NCBI GenBank assembly: GCA_018524725.1
Contig: JAEUWP010000097.1
Location: 1-64,000 of the forward strand
Source of the DNA: Podaxis mareebaensis
Lineage: Eukaryota > Basidiomycota > Agaricomycetes > Agaricales > Agaricaceae
Length of the DNA: 64,000 bases
Reading direction: 5' to 3'
Positions 12,701-22,928 of this stretch are shown one piece after another. Position 1 is the stretch's first letter. Every line of letters starts with the position of its first letter. A model generated the notes under the pieces. It saw only the letters and a program-made list of their open reading frames with translations, was not told the DNA's origin and searched no databases. The position numbers and the translations under genes were made by a program.

Positions 12701-13425
12701 ATGAGTTGATTTTTCAAACATTTTTGGCACATCTCACAGCCATCTGGGACAGTAAGTGGACCAGAGGTCTCAGTTTTGATGGTAAAGACAGGTTTCTTCA
12801 TAGTGCCTTGCACTGGCCACTGCTGCTATAGGTGCTTTCTTCTTTACTTTCAAATATGACACTCATCTCCTGACAGGCAGAATGTGCTCTCACACTTTGG
12901 GCTTGTGATGTGTTGACCATTGCCAATGTTCATGAAGCTAAACACCTCAAGAAGAGGGTGATCAAGTTCAACTGCCAGCTCAATGACTGGAGTGAAGAAA
13001 CAATGGGATTCAGCATGTTCTCTGCTGATAAATGGGGCAAGAAAACACTCAATTACCTAACTTCAATCAATGGACTTACAGCTGATGACATGAACATGAT
13101 TATTGATGCAAGTCAGCTCTTCACAGGCAAACTTCCTACAGCTATGGTTAACAATGACTCAGATGACAAGAATGATTCCTGTCATCAGCTTTTTGGGCAG
13201 GTGGCTTCCACTTGTGAGGACAAAGAAGATGCCATAGACATTGAAAAGGCTGAAATCATTGGTGGATGGGGCTTAATCCCCAAGTCCATTCAAGATGTCA
13301 CCTTGGACAATGATACAATTGAACTTGAGGATACACCAGTGCCAAAGGCAAAGGTAAAACCTTGGGCTCATCCAGTCAACAAGTCTTCCTCTTCAGCTCA
13401 CAATGGAAGGTTGTGCAAGGTCTAG
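9740..13425 (+). pseudogene. DUF6532-type gene, decayed, multi-exon
   Basis: Plus-strand exon pieces are separated by GT-AG-like introns (GTAAGT or GTGAGT donors near 9768, 10816, 11487 and 11647). The first two thirds encode an acidic/Lys-rich tail with PKTKKTSRKLKQQ and runs of Asp/Pro repeats. The last third matches the DUF6532 domain: FLTNKVFMKKLLPALYQW near 12225, an interrupted FQTFLAHLTAIWD block near 12715, ALTLWACDVLTIANV near 12890, and WGKKTLNYLTSINGLTADD near 13035. The final exon piece (12910-13425) is still open. Numerous TGA/TAG stops break the middle. DUF6532 proteins are common in Agaricomycetes and have no known function. Shared CpG loss suggests it belonged to the same element as the Plavaka transposase. 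Confidence 0.68.
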
Positions 13426-14082
13426 AGTCATGGGACTTGACCTCAAAGTCAGTAAGGCTATTCCAATGCCATTATTGTCACTCTCTTGTAGTCCCTCACT
13501 TTGTCCTGTCATTATGTCCTCTGCACATCTATCTTTCATATTGTTACAATGTGCCATTTGAATTCTGCCTTCTCCTCCACTACCACACTCATTTAATATC
13601 CAATCTCACACCCCACTGCTAGACAGTGTTTCCTGCCTGATGTCCATATTATCTCATTCCCTGCTGTAGCAATTTTGCTGAGCCTATATACCCTGTCTTT
13701 TGAATGATGATCAATACTTATTACTCCTTACCATGGCTGAAAATGACTTTCTGTGTGACTTTCCTGACTTAGGCATAAACTTTCTTGGTGACTCTTGGCT
13801 TATTCTGCTTGCATACTTTGGCTTATCTTGATCCTTACATAGCCTTTCACAACCCTTATCTCATGCTTAAATTTTGCTCTTGTACTTAAATTTTGCTCAT
13901 GTACTTTTTTTGATACTTATTTATAAACTTTAGTTAAGTAAAACTCCAGATAATAAGGACAAAATAAGTAGGTTTAAGACAGTTTTAAGTCCGCCACAAG
14001 AGTCATTCAATACTCAATTTGACTTAAAATCTTTTTAAGGCAGAATAAGGCAATTTTAAGCATTTCTGGTTTTCCTGATGTA
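13426..14082. repeat. Right end of the Plavaka-containing element with subterminal repeats
   Basis: No gene. In the last 120 bp the word TTTTAAG (or its complement CTTAAAA) recurs several times (about 13980, 14018, 14030, 14052). Clustered subterminal motifs are typical of CACTA-like transposons. The block ends ...CCTGATGTAGT just before glucanase homology starts. Read on the minus strand this gives ACTACATCAGG, close to a CACTA-type terminus with the first base lost or changed. The matching left end is outside the window, so the terminus is an inference. Confidence 0.4.
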
Positions 14083-14090
14083 GTACCCAT

Positions 14091-14690
14091 TGATGGAGTA
14101 ATTGCCCACGGGCCAGGCACTACAAGTCCAGATCACGTCAAGTAGCAAATACCTCCTGACTGAGAGAGCAAAACTTGACGCACAACAAGAGCACCGTCGG
14201 GAGATAGATACCCTCCATACAACGCCGGATCACCAAAGAATGCAGTCACAAGATGCACCGGAATTGGTCCACTCTTCAATGCCATCAACCATCCCTTGTC
14301 CATACTCTTCTGCCCAAACCGACAATGCGATCCACCAAAAGTCGTAACAAACATCTCGCCGTGGTACCACACTTGACTTGGGTGGTTCCAATATGTATAC
14401 AAGTAATTCTTGAGCACATCCCCATCTCTCTCAGTAGCGCAGGCTATAGAAGTCATATCAAATGAAGGAAAAAGTTTGAACGTGATGCCTTTTTCGTTGA
14501 GGGCTTTGGCGGCTGTATATGCGTCGGCAACTTTCTGCATTTGCCATTTGCTCCGGCCGAAATGAAGAGCGAAAGCGTCGATGCCTTTCGAAGCTGCGAG
14601 GGTCACATCTAAATAAGATGATGATCAGGCTTGGATACTCAGGGGGGCTTAGGGCATACATACCTCTAGTCCAGGTGTCGAGGCCATGAT
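14091..14690 (-). pseudogene. GH71 alpha-1,3-glucanase fragment
   Basis: It encodes the middle of the GH71 domain, nearly identical to residues 65-206 of the intact gene at 17703-19342. It includes SKGIDAFALHFG, FPSFDMTSIACATERDGD and TTFGGSHCRFGQKSMDKGW. Substitutions are few (for example NEKG for NGKG, YHGE for YRGK). It lacks the signal-peptide exon and everything after the third intron, and a 10-bp deletion destroys the next exon start. It cannot make an enzyme. Confidence 0.85.
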
Positions 14691-14809
14691 TAGTTCATCA
14701 TTAGGAGAGAAGGTAAAAGTAAGGACAAAGCACACGACACCACAGAAACAAAAACAGGAAAAAGGAAGACAAATAATAAATCCGCACGTATGTCCCTTAA
14801 TCATCATCG

Positions 14810-15078
14810 GTGACAATAACATCGTCCATCACCTGGTCATTCGGATCGTCCAACGTAACCAGTCCATCCTCGTCCAATCTTCTTTTCTTGCTTGGGCTGT
14901 GTTGCACAATCGAGTGTTCTCGTTTCCTTGACACCTTCGGACCCCCAGTGGTTGTTGGTCGAGAAGGCCGTCGAGGCGTAGGATCGATCTCGATGATACT
15001 GTTTTCGTCCCCTCTGAACGTTTCTTTCGTCAGACGTGACGGTGTTGAGATTGCAGCAGGTGCGGTAGGCTTTGTCAC
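14810..15078 (-). pseudogene. UBA2 C-terminal tail fragment
   Basis: Ninety or so codons match the extreme C-terminus of the intact UBA2 gene at 19810. They include the basic KKRRLDEDG stretch and the terminal DDVIVTDDD. The intact copy ends DDVIVIDDD, a SUMO-interacting-motif-like tail. The homology ends at 15078 inside an Ala/Pro-rich stretch, so the E1 domains are absent. The fragment is a by-product of the block duplication. Confidence 0.85.
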
Positions 15079-15457
15079 TACCGCTCTGGAGACCTTGCAT
15101 ATTGTGATTGAGGAGTATGTTGTTGATAATGGTAATGCTATGGTGAGTACAAGAGCATCCGAGTATCTGAAGCTATCTTTGCTGATCAATCTACTAGGAC
15201 GCCATAAACACTCTCCCACACCTACTGGCTATTTTCAGCTTGCGCAAGCTCATTTGGACAACAAATCTAAATCCTCAACTGGGAAACCAAAATGTTCTAT
15301 TAACAAAGAACTCCAGAAGAGTCTTACTGAGGCCTGGTTCAATGCCTTACCCAATTTTGAAGCTGCATACTTCTCTATTGGTCCCCAAAAGAATTGTTAC
15401 TTGCGGTGGTTGAGGGGAGTGGTGGAGCCAGAGGAGGTTTCGTGCGATGATTTCTGA
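15079..15457 (+). other. Unrecognised open frame beyond the duplication border
   Basis: Directly after the UBA2 homology ends, the plus strand stays open for about 126 codons (LETLHIVIEEYVVDNGN, ..., NFEAAYFSIGPQKN), then stops at 15457. Composition looks protein-like. I do not recognise a family, there is no start codon of its own, and it may be the remnant of a mobile element or exon brought in at the breakpoint. The region to 15928 holds no further gene signal. Confidence 0.3.
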
Positions 15458-15928
15458 TATTCTACCCCATTCCACGATATTACCCTCGATCGTCGCCTCG
15501 TCTTTTGCCCCTGAACGAGATTCTGTACTGCCATTTTTACGTCGATTTGGTTCCTAAAACGGCTCGATAACACCCTCGAATTTGTTCGCAAACTTAACGA
15601 ATTTGGTTCATGCGAAGAGTAGAGAATGCAGAAATGCGGTGAGGGGAAATGCGAACGAAAATGCTAGGCAAGAAAAGGCCCAGGATTTAAATTTAGAGAT
15701 AACGTCGAAACGGCTTCAAGTGCAACGAGTTCCGGATTGGTCAAGCCAGCTACCTTGATCTCAAGAAATAGCCTACATGATGGAAATGTTCCAATGCAAT
15801 TTGAGTTTGGGTCTTAGGAGTAGAGCCTCTTAAGTTACATCATCGCAAATAAAACACCATTTAAGTAATCAAGTTGTGGACGAGTTATGCCACTCAACAC
15901 ATAACCACGTACTCAGCTTTCGACCACC

Positions 15929-17246
15929 ATGCCTCATGAGCGCGGACCACCTCTTGGCTTTGCCAGCTCTGTCCTGACCATTAGCGAGTCCAAGTACGGT
16001 GAATTCTTCGAAGGGGACTATGATACCGATCTTTTCGCCGAGGATGCGCTAAAGAATATTGAGCGCCACAGGAACCTCCTGCGCGCTGCACAGCCGAGAT
16101 TTCATCTTGACGAACTCTTGTCTGCCATGGTGGAACATGCACCGCATGAAGACGGGAAACGCCATGTGGCTATCGTCCTCCATATCGCAGACAACAAAAG
16201 CAGAAAAAGCGAAAACAGCTCTGACGCGGTGGTTAAGGTCGCGAAGGCATGGTTTTACCATTTAATGATGCCGAGTGAGCCATGATTCGTCTATCCTACT
16301 CTACATCCACTGATCAGTAGTGGTACAGTGAAAACCCTTGCCATGAAATTCAAAACGGAGCCTAGTACAAGTCAAACCCCCACGCTTGATGATTCAGCGC
16401 AGCGCATTGAGCCTGCGACCCGGGGACAGCAGCCTAGCCTGAGGGAACAGGTGACTCCTCACGGACCGCAATTTTGCATCCGGCGCTAAAGCAACTCACA
16501 GGTCGCCCGACGAGAACGATACTATTGTGCAATCACGAAGACATTTGACCTTGTCTATGTGCAAGAACTGGAAAGCAAGGGAGAGGCCGCGCCTGCGAAA
16601 GCTAATTGGAGTCACATGGAGGTTGCGCATATAATCCCATACTCGCTCAATAATTTTAAGGAGGCTATTTCGGATGTTGTTCGTCACCACGTCCCCGTTC
16701 ATTGTCTCATACCACTCTGACCATTAACACAGAAGGATGCTGCGATCACTTGGGATATGCTTCGCGCCTGGACAAACTTAGACCTTGATAAGCTCTGTGG
16801 CTCGAAAATCAACACTCCTGCGAATGCCATCTATATGTCGCTTGATGCCCACAAAGAGTTTGGAAGATTTTCTTTTTACTTGGACAAAGATGCGGTGTGT
16901 GGCGTTCTATCGACTACTTGTTTTCAGAATGAGGTTGATATTGTTATGTTAGTACCCAAATGACCCTAACAAGTATAAAGTGAAAACCCTTAGGATAACG
17001 ATCGCAGATGATTCGAGCGATGTTGAATTTGCGACTGTCGATGAATCCGGAAGCCCCATTGACCCACCTGACCCTGAATTTCTGAGGATTCATGCTGCCT
17101 TTGCACAAGTTTTATGTCTCAGTGGGGCTGCTGACTACATCGAAAGGGTTGAGAGAGACGCTGATGACTACGGAACTTTGGCGCCAAGCGGTGAAACAGA
17201 CATTGGGTTGCTCCTTTCCACTAGGTTGTCGGTCCTGGCGCGTTAA
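15929..17246 (+). CDS. Fungal HNH-endonuclease-domain protein (possibly frameshifted)
   Basis: Five exons are proposed: 15929-16274, about 16318-16450, 16502-16690, 16733-16894 and 16953-17246. The third encodes the HNH core RRERYYCAITKTFD then MEVAHIIPYSL, with Cys and the His of the HIIP motif. The fourth carries the second half, NTPANAIYMSLDAHKEFGRF (Asn and His). The last gives the family tail FLRIHAAFAQVLCLSGAADY. Exons 3-5 join in frame, and the 58-nt intron before exon 5 (GTGTGT...TTAG) is mirrored in the paralog at 30 kb. The exon 1 to exon 2 junction is off by one base with the splice sites I can see, so the gene may carry a frameshift. The family is expanded in Agaricomycetes and its role is unknown. 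Confidence 0.62.
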
Positions 17247-17702
17247 TTAGCAGTAGTTGGATAAAAATATGTCGACTTTATGTAGCATTTGAACCTAACC
17301 GTTCGTAATCCAGACTGGCATCGGCTGCCCACGGCGGCCACTGTGCGGGAAGGTCCATGATACAAGTGGGTGAACAAAGCTCACGGACTTGTGGGATGAT
17401 TATCTCGCCCGAGTTGCGAGATGGGAACCCTCGGCTATGACGCAAGTTACGGTCGTTCTCAGAGTTACGAGAGTATTAGAGGCGGAGGTGGGTCTGGCAA
17501 TTCAATATTATTTCTCATACAATCCGACCAAACTTCGGTAAAATCGGATGACCAGTTCCTTGTAAGCACTTGGTAACGCAGACTTCCCTCTTTGACAACT
17601 AAACTTTATCGAATACCGGCGGCTGGAGAGCAGAATGGCGACGACAAATCAACTATGACAGTGGATATGTGCAGATAAGTTTAGATATTAAGCAGCGGGT
17701 AA
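17247..17702. other. Intergenic, no gene seen
   Basis: About 455 bp between the convergent HNH and GH71 genes. No coding or RNA signal was recognised. Confidence 0.5.
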
Positions 17703-19342
17703 TCATGCAGGAGATGCCGCGACAAAAGCGTTAAAGTTGTATGATGACGGATGTTTCGAGAACACATAGCCTGAGGGAGCAAATTCCAGCACAGGCGTAT
17801 TCATCCGTGTAACGACGAAAACAACGGTGCATTCTTCCTTCTGCTCTAGGCTGACCTTTGAGACGCCTGCAGGCAGAGCGGTGGAGAGTGTTGAAAGGCC
17901 ACAAGTGAAATTTATCCGCGATTTTTCTTTCAACAGTATAACAGCCCAGATCTTATCTTGTGTCTGAAGTAAAAGGTTATTAGGGCACGAAGAAAAATCT
18001 GGACTGAGACTGTCACATACGAACTGCCAGTTCCTTGGTCTGCCAATGGGATCGTTGGGAGCGTCGGCATCCTTTGGGGAAAGCCTACCCCAAAGGAAGA
18101 CACGGTCCTGGGTGATGTTAGGGAAGCTTCCTGTCTTGAACGCGATGATATAATATTGCATGAGGTCCAACCAGCCTTGCAGGGAGCGTCAGCGACTCAA
18201 ATACTCGGAGAAACGTGGCCAAGGGACTTCACCTTGATGATCAAAACCGTTAGTCCAACCCGGCTGTGCGCCAATGATAGGTCCAAGGTAGTGTGACTCT
18301 CCGTAACCGTTCCATGAGATAACTTCAACAAGATCGACTTTCTCGCGTTGCGCAATCAGAAGTTCCCAGCGAGCGGCGAACAGCCAGTCGTCTCCACGAT
18401 AAATAAAGTTCTTGTTGTAACTGTTCCGTCCATAGTGCTACATCAAGTTAGCATGATGGGTTATAAAAGCCTGTCACACTCACCGTGAAGAACCAAGGCG
18501 AAACGGTGGCCATGTAAGTTCTACCACCGAGACGGTCGATATACTTCTGGTCGTAGTCCTCATTGATGGAGTAATTGCCCATAGGCCAGGCCGCATCCCA
18601 CTACAAGTCCAGATCACGTCAAGTAGCAAATACCTCCTGACTGAGAGAGCAAACCTTGACGCACAGCAAGAGCACCGTCGGGAGATAGATACCCTCCATA
18701 CAACGCCGGATCACCAAAGAATGCAGTCACAAGATGCACCGGGATTGGTCCACTCTTCAACGCCATCAACCACCCCTTGTCCATACTCTTCTGCCCAAAC
18801 CGACAATGCGATCCACCAAAAGTCGTAACAAACATCTTGCCGCGGTACCACACTTGACTTGGGTGGTTCCAATATGTATACAAGTAATTCTTGAGCACAT
18901 CCCCATCTCTCTCAGTAGCGCAGGCTATAGAAGTCATATCAAATGAAGGAAAAAGTCTGAACGTGATGCCTTTTCCGTTGAGGGCTTTGGCGGCTGTATA
19001 TGCATCGGCAACTTTCTGCATTTGCCATTTGCTCCGGCCGAAATGAAGAGCGAAAGCGTCGATGCCTTTCGAAGCTGCGAGGGTCATATCTAAATAAGAC
19101 GATGATCAGGCTTGTGTACCCAGGGGGGGGGCGCTTAGGGCAGACATACCCCTAGTCCAGTCGTCGAGGCCATAGCGTATCGTGTTCCCTACCACGAAAT
19201 GAGCGGTGACCAACTTGTGTTCGCTGCCTTGTCCAGTTGCCCAGCCGAAAAGTTGTTCAACGGTTAAGGGGATAAGAGCTAGCAACAAAATGAGGGTGGC
19301 GAGGATAGCCATTAGAGCTCGCATTGTGTCGTAAAAATGCAA
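17703..19342 (-). CDS. Secreted GH71 alpha-1,3-glucanase (mutanase-like)
   Basis: Six exons (19342-19150, 19089-18665, 18600-18484, 18437-18233, 18175-18021, 17963-17703) close in frame to 451 residues, a typical GH71 length. The first exon gives a signal peptide (ALMAILATLILLLALIPLTV). The domain begins HKLVTAHFVVGNT and contains YGLDDWTRD, SKGIDAFALHFG, FPSFDMTS, TFGGSHC, WDAAWPMGNYSI, YMATVSPWFFT and VISWNGYGESHYLGP. It ends in a beta-type domain closing on NFNAFVAASPA. GH71 enzymes hydrolyse (1-3)-alpha-glucan of fungal cell walls. Residue 289 is Gly where I expect the Asp of the catalytic Asp-x-x-Glu pair (Glu292 is kept), so activity is in doubt. A diverged partial copy lies at 14.1 kb. 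Confidence 0.9.
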
Positions 19343-19809
19343 GGAGAGTAGGGAGAAGCGGAACGAGCAAGTTTCACTCCGTTGAATGAGAGAGCATTCT
19401 TAAACCGACGTGATATAGCGTTGATCGATTATGTCGGTTGCTGGTTTGTTTTACACTTTTCCAGGCCGTCTGAAATGTCATTTTCGAGACATGGGCTCGT
19501 GTCGAGTACGATCACACCTAGTTGTCATGACTCTTAGCAGGCACGGTTAGGACAACTGAAGGAGATAAGGGGGTACTCACCGAAGGTCATCGTGCACGAG
19601 AATTCTTTAAGAACGACTAATAACCAAAGTGTTGAGTGTAACGCTGGGGTAAGCACCCTTCTCAAAGCTACGACCCAACAGATCGTATTCAATGCACTAC
19701 GATTAGTTCATCATTAGGAGAGAAGGTAAAAGTAAGGACAAAGCACACGACACCACAAAAACAAAAACAGGAAAAAGGAGGACAAATAGTAAATCCGCAC
19801 ATATGTCCC
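19343..19809. other. GH71 promoter and UBA2 3' flank
   Basis: Noncoding, 467 bp. It holds the upstream region of the GH71 gene and the downstream region of UBA2. Most of it is the stretch deleted from the duplicated copy at 14.69 kb. No element could be assigned. Confidence 0.4.
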
Positions 19810-22409
19810 TTAATCATCATCGATGACAATAACATCGTCCATCATCTGGTCATTCGCATCGTCCAACATAACCAGCCCATCCTCGTCCAATCTTCTTTTC
19901 TTGCTTGGGCTGTGTTGCACAATCGAGTGTTCTCGTTTCCTTGATACCTTCGGACCCCCAGTGGTTGTCGGTCGAGAAGGCCGTCGAGGCGTAGGATCAA
20001 TCTCGATGATGCCGTTCTCGTCCTCTTGGAACGTTTCTTTCGCCAGACGTGGCGGTGTTGAGACTGCAGCAGGTGCGGCGGGCTTTGTCCGCCTTGGCGG
20101 TTTGGGAAGAGGACTGGGGAGAATGAAGGGAGGTGCGTCGATGGGATGGTTTGGGCTGCAAATGGGATCCAAATCAACTACACGCTCCATGACGGACAAG
20201 GAGGGAGGAAAACCTACGGAAGCGAACACAAGTTCACAGAAATGGTCCCCCACTCCCCGTCTTCGTCCACGATCGTCAAAAACTTGCCTCTCGTGACATT
20301 CAAGCTCTCCAACGTTCTTTCATTATTATCATCCCAATCCGGATCACTCAACACGCGTTTATCTTCGTACACGCTGACCTCCCGCTCGTCATCACCCAAC
20401 AAACCCTTCACGACCTCACCCAAGGTCGCGCGTGCGGGGTCGCATTGCAACACGGCATAGGTGTCTCTGCAGACGCCGCAATTGGGGTTTGGCTCGCTAA
20501 GGGTGATACTGCTTATAGGAACGGAAGGTTTGAATTGGAGATGGACGTTGCGTAGTTTGTCGTAGGATTTACGTAGGAGGTGAAGGGCTTGTAGCACGAT
20601 TAGGCCGGAGACGACAGCGTTGGTAGTAGCAATTGCAGGAATGATGTTTCCGGCCATTTCTGTGTGATACTTAGTAATTAGGAGGCGAACGTAAAGAGAA
20701 CGGGGCTTACCTTTGACCTCCCATCTTGTCTTCTCCTCAATGCCATAGGCCGCTGACCGTAAATTCGATGAGGCAGTGATAAAGTCGAGCGTGTCGTCGT
20801 CATCCTTGTCAAATGAGATCGTTTCTTCGCCATTTTGCAAACGCGAAGCGAGTCGATTCGTACTATGAAGAAAGATCAGGGCACTGAACGAGAAAGGTGA
20901 ATATATGCGTTACTTACCTCGAGACGAACAACTCAAGGTTATCCTTGAGTGAGAGTTTACGTTGGTCTCTCAATACCGCCTGGCTGCTCTGCCCATTGGA
21001 CTCAGACGGAGGTACCGCCGGGGTATTGGTACTCCCATTAGGACCTCCGTTGGCAATCGTTGGGCGGTATATAAACGTTCCGCTCATAATGGCATCAAAG
21101 TCGAGCGGCGTGGGCGGTTGCCGGTTTTTCCACATGTCAACCATGATTAACAGATTCTTGATGTCGGCGTTGAAAACCTGGCAGCATATATGAGGCTAAC
21201 GCATCATGGGTGCTGGTTCATGTGAAGACGGACCTTGTCGAAGACAGTCTTCGCGACATCTGAAGAGCCGTTGGGGGATGGCGTGCGCAGCGCCAGGCGG
21301 ACGGCTTTGAATGCCTGTGCTTCTTTCCGCAGTGCTTCAATTTCCTGGCCTAGGAGCATGGTTTAGTCGATTGGGGAGATAAATATGGTGGGAATAACAC
21401 ACGGTTTTCGCCTTGTTTCTCGGCTTCGTCGAGTTCACCCACCGCGTCTTCGTCTTCACCAAACAATTGACTGAATAAGGACCATGTAAGAAGAATAAGC
21501 GCTCGCGGATGAGGTAACAACTTGCCCCATGAGATAGCTTTTGCTCCAAACGATACAGTGGATAGGTTGGCTGGGCGTCGAGCGGATAGTACACACAGGA
21601 AAAGTTTTTGGTGTTGGTTTAGGGACGCAGTCAAAGCACTCTGTGCGATCCTGTGTACTAATGAGCCGCCGACGGTGATGGGATGGACGCGCAACTCGCC
21701 TTGAGCAACGGTTGGACTTGACCTAGGTATCCTGCTGTGCCAGACTCCACCAATGGCACTTCCCCTGCTATGCACATCTTGTTGACGTGCCGGCGAGCAT
21801 CTAGGGACGGGTGGTTTATAAATGTTTCATGCTCCTCACGTAGAAGAGGTTTACCGAGGTTGTCAAGAGCATTCAACACGATATCGAACTGTTTGAACCA
21901 TTCCACGTCGTATTGTGATTCCTTGATGTTCCCGTGAATAGGTGTGATCTTCACGTTGGGGTTGAAAGGAGCGGCAGTCTGCGCAGCAATCTAGGGACGT
22001 GAACAGAATAGAACAGTTAGCACCCGTAATAATTCAAGTCACGTTCGGGGCTTGTTGCAGGACACAGCTAGCAACGGGGAAGGGGAAGGCGTACCAAGGC
22101 TTTACTCTGCTTCACATCCTTTTTTCTGAATAAAAATTGTCGGTTGAGGTTGGATAGGTCGATAGTGTCCAAATCTAGAATTGTGATGTTGCCAAAACCT
22201 GTCAGGACGACGTTCTTCACTATAAGCGAGACACGATGTCAGCCAGTCACATTATGTTCGCATACTGGAGGGAATCATCGCGACGTACAGAGTTCACAAC
22301 CAATGCCTCCGGCGCCTACCAAAAGGACTTTGGTGCGAGATAATTGGGAGTGGAGGTCTGGACCTAAAATGGCTTTTGCGTGGGTTGTTCGTCCACCAGC
22401 TATCGACAT
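19810..22409 (-). CDS. UBA2: SUMO-activating enzyme subunit 2 (E1 catalytic subunit UBA2)
   Basis: This is the adenylating and thioester-forming subunit of the SUMO E1, which works with AOS1 in the nucleus and passes SUMO to UBC9. The ATG at 22409 gives MSIAGG, followed by the nucleotide-binding loop [11 protein letters not shown]. Next come [29 protein letters not shown] and the catalytic-cysteine segment [13 protein letters not shown]. Then follow the Cys-domain blocks ([21 protein letters not shown]), [14 protein letters not shown] with the ubiquitin-fold domain ([14 protein letters not shown]), a basic KKRRLDEDG stretch, and a C-terminal DDVIVIDDD resembling a SUMO-interacting motif. At least nine exons join in frame. 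Two introns (21651-21699 and 21471-21525) use GC instead of GT donors. All key motifs are present, so it looks intact. Confidence 0.93.
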
Positions 22410-22601
22410 TGTGAGATTGGTGCGTCGCGAAATGCTTTCTGCGTGGTACTCTGTCCAGTGGAGATGTGGAGGAGGGCGTTCAAAACGCAGCGGTGCGCAT
22501 TGTCTATCGAGAATGTAGACGCGGTGTAATGAAATTGAAGTCACGAGGGCGTCTGACTCTAGAGACGAAGCCTATATGCTTTAGCTGACTTGAGCAGCAG
22601 G

Positions 22602-22697
22602 TCTCTGTTAGTATATCGGTTAGTACACGCGCCTGTCATGCTGTCTAATTGAGATTCGTGTCCGCGCGAAAGCGGGGTTCGACTCCCCGACAGAGAG
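22602..22697 (+). tRNA. tRNA-Asp (GTC) with a 24-nt intron
   Basis: Acceptor stem TCTCTGT/ACAGAGA, D-arm GTTAGTATATCGGTTAGTAC, anticodon loop CTGTCA+C with anticodon GTC, T-arm GGGGTTCGACTCCCC, and discriminator G. A 24-nt insert sits after position 37, the canonical place for a nuclear tRNA intron. Removing it gives a 72-nt tRNA almost identical to the intronless tRNA-Asp at 45793. It lies about 190 bp upstream of the UBA2 start, on the opposite strand. Confidence 0.93.
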
Positions 22698-22928
22698 TAG
22701 TATTTTCCATCTCCTATTTTATCGACTTTCCCTTTTGCCGAATGTCTTTCCCGCAACACCATGGCTTGCCCCTTTTACTTCGGCCGAAGTCACATCGAAG
22801 CCAGGCTCGCCATAGAAATGATTAATAATGGGCCCTGCGGCCTGAGGAGTCATAAGCTGAGGAGTCATAAACCGGCTTTCCGTCGCACCCCAACCTCATC
22901 CCAGAGTACAACAAAGCTCACCAGTCTT

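Larger units (their letters stand above)
14083..15078. repeat. Duplicated GH71-UBA2 block, internally deleted copy
   Basis: About 1 kb that is nearly identical to two parts of the intact locus: 14091-14692 matches about 18562-19172, and 14693-15078 matches about 19700-20088. The roughly 525 bp between those parts (GH71 start, promoter and spacer) is missing here. Ten bases of the WDAAWP exon are also gone near 14119. The left border abuts the end of the Plavaka-type element. Homology to UBA2 stops at about 15078. Confidence 0.85.

Noticed and set aside
22841..22870. Tandem copy of a 15-bp word (CTGAGGAGTCATAAG)
   Set aside because: Only two units, upstream of the PNPOx-like start; no sign of a larger repeat array or function.
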